DNA of 6,662 nucleotides from CBFHSF01 sp965661055 (lineage in GTDB: Bacteria > Bacteroidota > Bacteroidia > Flavobacteriales > Schleiferiaceae): the NCBI GenBank assembly GCA_965661055.1, contig CBFICS010000030.1, forward strand, positions 1 to 6,662, written 5' to 3'. The notes beneath the pieces were generated by a model. It was given only the letters and a program-made list of their open reading frames with translations, ran no database searches and was not told the origin of the DNA. The first letter of the stretch is position 1, and each line of letters starts with the position of its first letter. Positions 1 to 5,007 of the stretch are shown here, one piece after another. Both the position numbers and the translations under genes were made by a program.

Positions 1-271
1 TGAAATTTCAGCAAGGACATTTAATCCTTCTTTCGAAGGTAGGTTCAAACGAACCTCCAAGTTTACAGTCCTTGTTGGAACCGCAATTACTCTTGTGATA
101 ATTGGGTTCAATCCTACCAATCCAGGCTGAATTACCTTATTATCTAATTTTCCTAGTTTACTCTTCACTCCGACGGTTCCTGGAGCGACAACTACACAGG
201 ATGTGAGCACTGAAGCAGTGAGTAAAGAAATGATTGATTTGATGCTGATAAAAACTTTGTTTTAGACTCAT
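1..271 (-). pseudogene. SPFH/band 7 (prohibitin-like) lipoprotein, 5' part, apparent frameshift
   Basis: This is the N-terminal part of a prohibitin-like SPFH protein; the rest lies beyond base 1. From base 249 downward the minus strand reads a lipoprotein signal (hydrophobic stretch, then the lipobox LTSC, Cys codon at 196-198), followed by VVVAPGTVGVKSKLGKL and further on RTVNLEVRLNLPSKEGLNV, which is the usual start of an SPFH domain. Family members form membrane-anchored oligomeric rings or scaffolds; the exact role here is unknown. That frame has no ATG, GTG or TTG before the lipobox and meets a TAA just upstream (263-261). The natural start, ATG at 271 (MSLKQSF), is one frame off. Removing one T from the five-T run at 250-254 gives a continuous 90-residue product beginning MSLKQSFISIKSIISLLTAS, with the lipobox Cys at residue 25. 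This is either a one-base sequencing error or a real frameshift. Family assignment is fairly sure; the broken state is less so. Confidence 0.72.
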
Positions 272-342
272 TCTAGAACAAAATTTATGCCATGCAATAT
301 GATAGAAATTAGACCAGTGAATAGAATTCGAGGTTTTATCGC

Positions 343-375
343 AAAAAAAAATCAGGCGTTTTGGACACCTGATTT
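343..375 (-). terminator. Rho-independent terminator of tRNA-Pro
   Basis: Read on the minus strand, AAATCAGGTG (375-366) pairs with CGCCTGATTT (358-349) around a seven-base loop, and nine T residues follow (351-343). The stem contains one G-U pair that forms only in the minus-strand transcript; the plus strand would have a C/A mismatch there. The orientation therefore fits termination of the tRNA-Pro transcript, which ends 20 bases upstream of the stem. Confidence 0.85.
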
Positions 376-395
376 CTTTACTTCTTAAAAGATAG

Positions 396-468
396 TCGGG
401 ATGACAGGACTTGAACCTGCGACCACACGCCCCCCAGACGTGTACTCTACCACCTGAGCTACATCCCG
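396..468 (-). tRNA. tRNA-Pro (anticodon GGG)
   Basis: The minus strand folds as a complete 73-base cloverleaf. The acceptor CGGGATG pairs perfectly with CATCCCG, the D arm is GCTC/GAGT, the anticodon stem CACGT/GCGTG carries the loop CTGGGGG, and the T arm GCAGG/CCTGT holds loop TTCAAGT. The anticodon GGG (435-433) reads CCC and CCT proline codons; G37 follows it, as expected for proline tRNAs. The discriminator base is A and CCA is not encoded, so it must be added by the CCA-adding enzyme. The gene stands alone between its own likely promoter and terminator. Confidence 0.95.
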
Positions 469-492
469 ATGATGGTTAGAACCCAAACGATT

Positions 493-519
493 CTTCCCCC
501 GAAAGGGGAGGCAAATATA
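493..519 (-). promoter_or_regulatory. Probable tRNA-Pro promoter (-7 element) with leader hairpin
   Basis: TATATTTG on the minus strand (519-512) matches the Bacteroidota -7 consensus TAnnTTTG exactly and would start transcription near 506, about 38 bases before the mature tRNA. I see no clear TTG element at the expected upstream distance. The predicted 5' leader contains a strong GC hairpin, CCTCCCC (511-505) with GGGGAAG (499-493), which RNase P would remove along with the rest of the leader. Inferred from sequence match only. Confidence 0.45.
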
Positions 520-611
520 AAACTTTTATTGACTATGAATTCTTTGATTTTATCAATCTTTAGATAATTTTTTTCTTTTAGATTTACCGCACCCTTTTCA
601 GTAAGTATGAT

Positions 612-619
612 TATTTTTG
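612..619 (+). promoter_or_regulatory. Probable trxB promoter (-7 element)
   Basis: TATTTTTG fits the Bacteroidota -7 consensus TAnnTTTG and would start transcription around 625-626, giving a leader of about 18 bases before the trxB ATG at 644. No convincing -33 TTG is present at the usual spacing, so this rests on the -7 match and its position. The leader is A-rich and has no Shine-Dalgarno sequence, which is normal for this phylum. Confidence 0.42.
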
Positions 620-643
620 TAATCGATTTCAAAAACACAAAAA

Positions 644-1591
644 ATGTCTGATCAAATAGAAGAAGTAAAATGCCTGATCATCGGTTCAGGTCCTGCGGGA
701 TACACTGCAGCTATATACGCCTCAAGAGCTGATTTGAAGCCTGTAATGTATACAGGAATGCAAATGGGAGGTCAATTAACCACTACCACGGAAGTAGATA
801 ACTTTCCGGGGTACCCAGAAGGAATAGACGGTCCTACCATGATGGAGCAATTAAAAGCTCAAGCAGAAAGATTTGGGACAGAGGTAAGATTTGGACTGGC
901 TACTAAGGTTGAGTTCTCTAAGGAAAAAGGAGGAACACACAAAGTTTGGGTAGATGAAACCAAAGAGATTCACGCCAAAACGGTTATTATTTCTACGGGA
1001 GCTTCTGCAAAATACTTGGGACTAGAGTCTGAGCAGAAGTTTATGGGACACGGTGTAAGTGCTTGTGCCGTTTGTGATGGATTCTTTTACAAAGGATTGG
1101 AAGTAGTGATTGTGGGTGCTGGAGACACGGCTGCAGAAGAAGCTACCTACCTTTCTAAACTTTGTCCTAAGGTAACGATGTTGATTAGAAGAGATGAAAT
1201 GAGAGCTTCAAAAGCTATGCAACATAGAGTGTTAAACACGCCTAACATTGAGGTACTTTGGAACACTGAAACGCTAGAGGTACTTGGAGACCAAACCGTT
1301 ACAGGTATTAAGGTACTAAACAACAAGACCAAGGAAGAAAAAGTGATTCCTGCGGAAGGATTCTTTGTTGCCATTGGACATAAGCCTAACACCGATATTT
1401 TCAAAGGGCAGTTAGACATGGATGATACGGGATATTTAATTACCAAAGCAGATTCTACGCAGACCAACATTCCGGGGGTTTTTGCTACGGGAGATGCTCA
1501 AGATAAAATTTATCGCCAAGCGGTAACAGCAGCCGGAACGGGTTGTATGGGAGCGCTTGAAGCGGAAAGATACCTTTCTGAATTTGAATAA
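644..1591 (+). CDS. trxB: Thioredoxin-disulfide reductase
   Basis: This cytoplasmic flavoenzyme uses NADPH to reduce oxidised thioredoxin, supporting disulfide reduction and oxidative-stress defence. At 315 residues it has the normal length of the low-molecular-weight bacterial type. Visible motifs in order are the FAD-binding GSGPAG (residues 14-19), the redox-active CAVC (Cys141 and Cys144, followed by Asp145), the NADPH-binding GAGDTA (158-163) with the downstream RRDEMRA phosphate-contacting segment (182-188), and the C-terminal FAD motif ATGDAQD (281-287) with RQAVTAAGTG. All expected active-site residues are present. The ATG at 644 is preceded by an A-rich stretch and sits about 18 bases after a predicted start of transcription. 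The gene is alone on its strand, divergent from tRNA-Pro and convergent with the helicase gene, sharing a terminator with the latter. The thioredoxin partner is not in the window. Confidence 0.97.
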   Translation: MSDQIEEVKCLIIGSGPAGYTAAIYASRADLKPVMYTGMQMGGQLTTTTEVDNFPGYPEGIDGPTMMEQLKAQAERFGTEVRFGLATKVEFSKEKGGTHKVWVDETKEIHAKTVIISTGASAKYLGLESEQKFMGHGVSACAVCDGFFYKGLEVVIVGAGDTAAEEATYLSKLCPKVTMLIRRDEMRASKAMQHRVLNTPNIEVLWNTETLEVLGDQTVTGIKVLNNKTKEEKVIPAEGFFVAIGHKPNTDIFKGQLDMDDTGYLITKADSTQTNIPGVFATGDAQDKIYRQAVTAAGTGCMGALEAERYLSEFE

Positions 1592-1608
1592 TTCAAAAAG
1601 ATAAAACC

Positions 1609-1643
1609 AAAAAAAAGGCAGTTCAAATGAACTGCCTTTTTTT
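1609..1643. terminator. Bidirectional terminator between trxB and the helicase gene
   Basis: GGCAGTTC (1617-1624) pairs with GAACTGCC (1629-1636) around the loop AAAT. Eight A residues lie on the left and seven T residues on the right, so the hairpin followed by a U tract forms in either direction. It lies 17 bases after the trxB stop codon and 12 bases after the helicase stop codon, and can end both convergent transcripts. Confidence 0.92.
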
Positions 1644-1851
1644 ATTTATAGGTTATTAGAATTTCTTCTTGCGTCCGCCGCCGCCCCCTTTAGGGCCACC
1701 GCCGCCTCTACGGTCGCTAGAACCAGAGTAACCTCCGCCTCCGCCACCAGAGCGTCTTTTTCCGCCGCCAGAAAATCCACCACGGTTACCACCTTCGCGA
1801 TCACCAAAGCTCTTTCCACGACCACCGCCGCCACCATATGGCTTACGACCA

Positions 1852-1899
1852 CCGCCGCCACCTGAACGTCCGCCGCCACCTGAACGTCCGCCGCCACCG
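1852..1899. repeat. GC-rich tandem repeat in the helicase RGG tail
   Basis: Two identical 18-base units (1861-1878 and 1879-1896) plus partial flanking copies encode RSGGGG repeats in the minus-strand helicase. They form part of a longer, unusually GC-rich Gly/Arg-coding stretch (about 1659-1905) within an AT-rich region. Such repeats can change copy number by slippage while keeping the frame, because the unit is a multiple of three. Confidence 0.8.
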
Positions 1900-3386
1900 C
1901 CGCCACTCTTCTGAGCAACTTCAATAGACACACGACGACCTTCGAAGGTAACTCCGTGGAATGCTTTTTCTACTTGTTCTACAAGATCTCCTTTAACAGA
2001 GAAGAATCCGAAAGAACCTTTAGACTCTGCGTGAGTAACATCATTTCTACCTAAGCCTGCGGTATCTCTCACAAAATCTTTAAGATCTTGCCATTGCATT
2101 CCGTCTTTTTGTCCGAGGTTAATGAAGAACCTTGTTTCATCACCAAATCCACCACGTTCACCGCGATCTCTGTCGCTGATTTCGTTAAGGTTTACATTGG
2201 TTCTGTAATATTTAATCAAGTGGTCAAGCTCAGTCCAAGCTACTCTTTTGATCAACTCTTCCTTAGAAAGTTCGTTTAACTTTTCAATTACCGGCGCAAT
2301 GTATTCTGCAATGTCTTCTTCTTTTACTTCAGAAGTCATGATTTCATCGGCCCAGTGACTCAGTTGTTTATTACAAACTTCAAATCCTGAAGGAAACTCT
2401 TGTTGCTCAATTTTAGATTTAATCAACCTTTCAATATGGCTAATCTTTCTAGCTTCTGATTTGGTAACCAAGGCAATTGATGTTCCTTTTTTACCTGCTC
2501 TTGCCGTTCTACCTGAACGGTGTGTGAAGTTTTCAATATCGTCAGGAAGGTTGTAGTGAATTACGTGAGTAACGTCATCTACATCAATTCCTCTAGCGGC
2601 AACATCCGTGGCCACTAAAATCTGAATATGTCTTTGTCTAAAACTCTTCATAACACCATCACGCTGAGCTTGGCTAAGCTCCCCGTGAAGGGCGTTTGCG
2701 TTATAACCATCCTGGATTAACTTTTCAGCAATCGCTTGGGTTTCTCTTCTTGTTTTAGAGAAAACAATCCCGAAGATTTCAGGATAAAAATCTAGGATTC
2801 TCTTAAGTCCTAAGTATCTCTGTTTACCGTTAACAATATAATAGTTATGGTCAATGTTTACGGCCCCTTGGTTCTTAGTACCTACAGTAATTTCTACTGG
2901 ATCGGTCATAAAACGCTTAGAGATTCTCAAAACCTCTTGTGGCATAGTAGCCGAGAACAACCAAGTGTTTTTCTCTTTAGGAGTCTCACTTAGAATAGAC
3001 TCAATGTCTTCTAAGAATCCCATGTTCAACATTTCATCGGCTTCATCAAGAATGGCGTACTGCGCACCTTGAAGTTGAACATAACGTCTGTTTATCATGT
3101 CTAACAATCGACCGGGAGTCGCAACAATAATCTGCGCTCCAGAACGCAACTCTTTGCGTTGCCCCTCAATGCTTGCCCCACCGTAAACGGTTGCAATATT
3201 TAGTCCTTTAACGTATTTAGAGAACCCCTTAAGCTCTTTAGAAATCTGCAGGGCCAATTCTCTGGTCGGCGACAAAATAAGTGCTTGTGTATTTTTAGAA
3301 TTCACGTCAATTTTAGAAATTAACGGAAGTCCAAAGGCAGCAGTTTTCCCCGTACCCGTCTGCGCGAGAGCGACTAAGTCAGTATC

Positions 3387-3389
3387 TTA
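3387..3389 (-). other. In-frame TAA interrupting the helicase gene
   Basis: The minus strand reads PLLLS, then TAA, then DTDLVALAQTGTGKT in the same frame. The stop sits in the variable linker between the Q motif and Walker A, where related helicases have one or two ordinary residues. GAA, CAA, AAA or TCA could each become TAA by one substitution. Confidence 0.9.
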
Positions 3390-3519
3390 AGAAAGTAATA
3401 ACGGGATGGCCTGCTCCTGAACAGGGGTAGGTTCTTTATAACCTAATTCTGAAATCGCCTCTACAACGGAGGGATCCAGCCCCATGGAATCAAAATGAAT
3501 CATTCAATAAAATTTGGTG

Positions 3520-3527
3520 CAAAGGTA
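3520..3527 (-). promoter_or_regulatory. Probable helicase promoter (-7 element)
   Basis: TACCTTTG on the minus strand (3527-3520) matches TAnnTTTG exactly and is identical to the element ahead of rnpB. Transcription would begin near 3514, about 10 bases before the ATG at 3503. A TTG lies only 13 bases further upstream, closer than the usual 17-23, so the -33 part is unconvincing. Confidence 0.45.
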
Positions 3528-3547
3528 GACAAAAGAAATTCAATGTG

Positions 3548-3715
3548 TTACCCTGCAACTTGTTTGGCGCCAAAATAAAATATAATCAACCAGATAATGC
3601 CTTTACCAAGGAAGAAAGAGAAGACTAAAATAGCTGCTGGCCAGCCAGCTTCCGCTATAAGTCCCTTCCATCCTTCAGACTTTAATATGTCTCTATATTT
3701 CTTTAGCAACTTCAT
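3548..3715 (-). CDS. Small membrane protein of unknown function (55 residues)
   Basis: I do not recognise a named family. The frame runs from ATG 3715 to TAA 3548 and reads MKLLKKYRDILKSEGWKGLI, then AEAGWPAAILVFSFFLGK, then GIIWLIIFYFGAKQVAG. The first 20 or so residues are basic and could form an amphipathic helix. Residues 25-49 are strongly hydrophobic, enough for one long or two short membrane spans broken by the GKG turn at 37-39. The basic N-terminus suggests it stays on the cytoplasmic side. The gene begins 7 bases after the poly-T tract of rnpB and ends 45 bases before the helicase start, all on the same strand, so read-through from rnpB may supply its transcript; I see no separate promoter. 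Support for its being real comes from the protein-like composition, clean start and stop, and tight fit in an otherwise empty gap. Confidence 0.7.
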   Translation of the reverse strand: MKLLKKYRDILKSEGWKGLIAEAGWPAAILVFSFFLGKGIIWLIIFYFGAKQVAG

Positions 3716-3721
3716 GGTTTC

Positions 3722-4078
3722 AAAAAAAACAGGCCTATAAGCCGGATTCTGTCATCCTCTAAAAAGAGAATGCCTTATCATCTATCTAGGATTGCAATCA
3801 CTCGCAACCTCCATCTGCCTACCCCCCAGCACGAGCGAGCAACTCTTAACTACTGGTATACATGACATTTCAACACACGGGGTTTACCTAGCATTTAAAG
3901 TCACCTTTAAATCTGGTGGGCTCTTACCCCACCTTTTCACCCTTTCCTCTTTCGAGGTGGTTTACCTTTCTGTGGCACTTTCCGTCAAGATTACTCCTGC
4001 CTTCCAGTTAGGAAGCGTATTGCTCTATGTTGTCCGGACTTTCCTCTTCAATTGCTTGAAGCGATAAGGCAGCCTGAT
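3722..4078 (-). ncRNA. rnpB: RNase P RNA, bacterial type A
   Basis: This is the catalytic RNA of ribonuclease P, which with the RnpA protein removes 5' leaders from tRNA precursors. The minus strand carries the hallmark blocks: GAGGAAAGTCCGGAC (4046-4032) near the 5' end, GGTAAGAGCCCACC in the middle, and ACAGAATCCGG with CTTATAGGCC close to the 3' end (from 3752). The first and last blocks form the P4 pseudoknot of the core. The ends are set by P1, where CAGGCT at about 4076-4071 pairs with GGCCTG at 3735-3730. Eight T residues follow directly (3729-3722), so P1 and the T run probably act as the terminator. The length of about 350 bases is normal for type A. The open frame on the opposite strand (3792-4067) is a chance product of this gene. 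End positions are good to a few bases. Confidence 0.95.
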
Positions 4079-4082
4079 GTGG

Positions 4083-4109
4083 CAAAGGTATAAAAGAACC
4101 GATTTACAA
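4083..4109 (-). promoter_or_regulatory. rnpB promoter overlapping the end of the Smr gene
   Basis: On the minus strand TTG (4109-4107) is followed after 16 bases by TACCTTTG (4090-4083), an exact match to the Bacteroidota -7 element with a slightly short spacing. Transcription would begin at about 4077, which agrees with the 5' end of rnpB deduced independently from P1 pairing. The TTG is also the last sense codon (Leu) of the upstream Smr-domain gene, so promoter and coding sequence overlap. Confidence 0.65.
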
Positions 4110-4634
4110 CGAACCTTTTTTTATCTCAATTTCAGTAGCACCCGCACCAAATCTTCTGAAATCTGCATCGTAGTATTCAACAAGTGGCTCTCCGCGCAGC
4201 CAATCGTGTATTTCACGTCGTAAAACGCCATCACCTACCCCATGAATTAAAATCAGTTTATTGATTCCGCTTCCGCGGGATTTATCGAGCGCTCTTTTGG
4301 CTGTATTTAGTTGAAGGGTCAGGATTTGGAAGTTGGTCCACCCATTGGTAGACACCGGCGAAATTTCATGGCTGTGAAGATCTACAACCTTCTCTGAACG
4401 CTCTTTTGTGTTTTTTTTTGTCTCTTTTTTTCTAGGCGAATCGTCCTTTACGGGATTAAAAGGAATGTCTTCTACCGGCAGGTCTTCTCCAGGAATCAAC
4501 TCTGAGGGCAAATAGGAATATTCGAAACCATCAGCATCAACCACAATAATTTCATTTGCAGTCACCTGGTTTACAACCCCTTCACCGACTTCATTCTTAA
4601 ATCGGACTTTATCACCTGGTTTAAAAGAAAACAT
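4104..4634 (-). CDS. Smr-domain protein (MutS2-like C-terminal domain)
   Basis: Smr domains bind and in several proteins cut nucleic acids, including branched DNA and RNA in stalled ribosomes; the substrate here is unknown. The 176-residue protein starts with a small beta-rich module (GDKVRF at 7-12, then GEGVVNQVTANEIIVVDADG) resembling an SH3/KOW-type fold. A charged linker follows at about 60-82 (RKKETKKNTKERSEK), then the Smr domain. Its DLHSHEI (85-91) corresponds to the LDLHG motif and HGVGDGVLRREI (131-142) to the HGxGxG loop; the domain ends in an FRRFGAGATEIEI strand. Many Bacteroidota Smr proteins have an extra middle domain and about twice this length, so this is a compact form, with no sign of a break. 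ATG 4634 is the only sensible start; a near-consensus TTACTTTG at 4646-4639 would give an almost leaderless transcript. Its 3' end overlaps the rnpB promoter. Confidence 0.88.
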   Translation of the reverse strand: MFSFKPGDKVRFKNEVGEGVVNQVTANEIIVVDADGFEYSYLPSELIPGEDLPVEDIPFNPVKDDSPRKKETKKNTKERSEKVVDLHSHEISPVSTNGWTNFQILTLQLNTAKRALDKSRGSGINKLILIHGVGDGVLRREIHDWLRGEPLVEYYDADFRRFGAGATEIEIKKGSL

Positions 4635-4715
4635 ATTTCAAAGTAAAGTGATTTTTTTTAATGTAAAAGCTTTCAAATTGCCAAAATTTCATTTTCTTTG
4701 CACTCCCAAATTAAA

Positions 4716-4792
4716 GGTCGCGTAGCTCAGCTGGATAGAGCATCTGCCTTCTAAGCAGACGGTCATAGGTTCGAATCCTATCGCGATCACCA
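4716..4792 (+). tRNA. tRNA-Arg (anticodon TCT)
   Basis: The sequence forms a full cloverleaf of 74 bases (4716-4789) followed by an encoded CCA (4790-4792). The acceptor GGTCGCG pairs with CGCGATC (one G-U pair), the D arm is GCTC/GAGC, the anticodon stem TCTGC/GCAGA carries the loop CTTCTAA, and the T arm ATAGG/CCTAT holds loop TTCGAAT. The anticodon TCT (4750-4752) reads AGA and AGG arginine codons. A weak -7-like TTTCTTTG lies at 4693-4700, with a TTG at 4678-4680 that is too close for a standard promoter. The gene is followed within 5 bases by its terminator and then by a degenerate copy of itself. Confidence 0.96.
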
Positions 4793-4796
4793 CAGC

Positions 4797-4827
4797 AAAG
4801 GTCGTCATGAAAATGGCGACCTTTTTT
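4797..4827 (+). terminator. Terminator of tRNA-Arg
   Basis: AAAGGTCGTCAT (4797-4808) pairs with ATGGCGACCTTT (4813-4824) around a GAAA loop, with one T-G wobble, and the T run extends to 4827. The 12-base-pair stem directly after the encoded CCA fits strong termination of the tRNA-Arg transcript. Confidence 0.9.
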
Positions 4828-4839
4828 ATTTCCAAAAAA

Positions 4840-4891
4840 CTCAGCTGGATAGAACATCCCGACCTTGCGTCGAAACGGTCATAGGTTCGAA
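4840..4891 (+). pseudogene. Decayed partial copy of tRNA-Arg
   Basis: Two blocks repeat the intact tRNA-Arg just upstream. Bases 4840-4858 match 4726-4744 (D arm) with one difference in 19, and 4875-4891 match 4759-4775 (variable loop and 5' side of the T arm) without difference over 17. Between them the anticodon arm is replaced by unrelated sequence two bases longer and cannot form a normal five-pair stem with T33. The 5' acceptor strand is missing, and the 3' T-arm and acceptor strands are too changed to pair. It is not a working tRNA. It most likely derives from an old tandem tRNA duplication that decayed. The following bases to 4949 hold nothing else that I recognise. Confidence 0.82.
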
Positions 4892-4949
4892 ACGTAAGTC
4901 AACCGTTACAAAAGTTTCCGGTATTTATTCTCCTTTAGAATTTTATTTC

Positions 4950-4980
4950 AAAAAAAAACCTCCCCATTTCTGGGGAGGTT
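4950..4980 (-). terminator. Terminator of the type IX-secreted protein gene
   Basis: On the minus strand AACCTCCCCA (4980-4971) pairs with TGGGGAGGTT (4966-4957) around a GAAA loop, followed by nine T residues ending at 4950. It begins 27 bases after the stop codon at 5008 and is a strong Rho-independent terminator for that gene. Confidence 0.92.
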
Positions 4981-5007
4981 TCTCATTAAAAAAACAAGTA
5001 AATGAAA

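Larger units (their letters stand above)
1656..3503 (-). pseudogene. DEAD-box RNA helicase (DeaD/DbpA-like) with in-frame stop codon
   Basis: This encodes an ATP-dependent RNA helicase of the kind that remodels structured RNA, as in ribosome assembly or cold growth. Read from ATG 3503, the frame would give 615 residues apart from one TAA at 3389-3387 (codon 39). Before it lie the Q-motif region (Phe4, then GYKEPTPVQ); right after it come AQTGTGKT (Walker A), SPTREL, TPGR, DEAD (residues 153-156), SAT, TDVAARGID and HRSGRTARAG. All helicase motifs are present. Roughly residues 455-530 resemble a DbpA-type RNA-binding domain (TRFFINLG onward), and the last 80 or so residues are Gly/Arg-rich RGG repeats ending in KKKF. 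Frame and motifs are intact on both sides, so a single substitution created the stop. The longest stop-free part, from GTG 3305, starts after Walker A and could not bind ATP normally. Either a recent nonsense mutation or a sequence error; family assignment is very sure. Confidence 0.9.

Noticed and set aside
1147..1470. Minus-strand open frame inside trxB
   Set aside because: It is fully covered by the well-supported trxB frame, and the peptide looks like a random antisense translation.
1646..1933. Ala/Val-rich minus-strand frame of 95 codons
   Set aside because: It is the shifted reading of the GC-rich Gly/Arg repeat of the helicase; repetitive codons produce a long frame by chance.
2088..3072. 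Two short plus-strand frames inside the helicase gene (2088-2279 and 2854-3072)
   Set aside because: Both are antisense to strongly conserved helicase motifs and have no start signals or recognisable products.
1656..3305. Helicase starting at GTG 3305 as the real gene
   Set aside because: This would drop the Q motif and Walker A, both of which are present in the same frame just upstream, separated only by one stop codon.
3792..4067. Plus-strand open frame of 91 codons
   Set aside because: It runs antisense through the conserved core of rnpB; the conserved RNA blocks explain the sequence and the predicted peptide has no recognisable features.
4840..4891. A second functional tRNA
   Set aside because: The acceptor strands cannot pair, the anticodon arm does not form, T33 is missing in the aligned position and the T stem is disrupted.
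4759..4891. Direct repeat as attL/attR of an integrated element
   Set aside because: Only 116 bases separate the copies, no integrase or cargo is present, and similarity extends into the D arm, which fits duplication of a tRNA better than a 3'-end attachment core.
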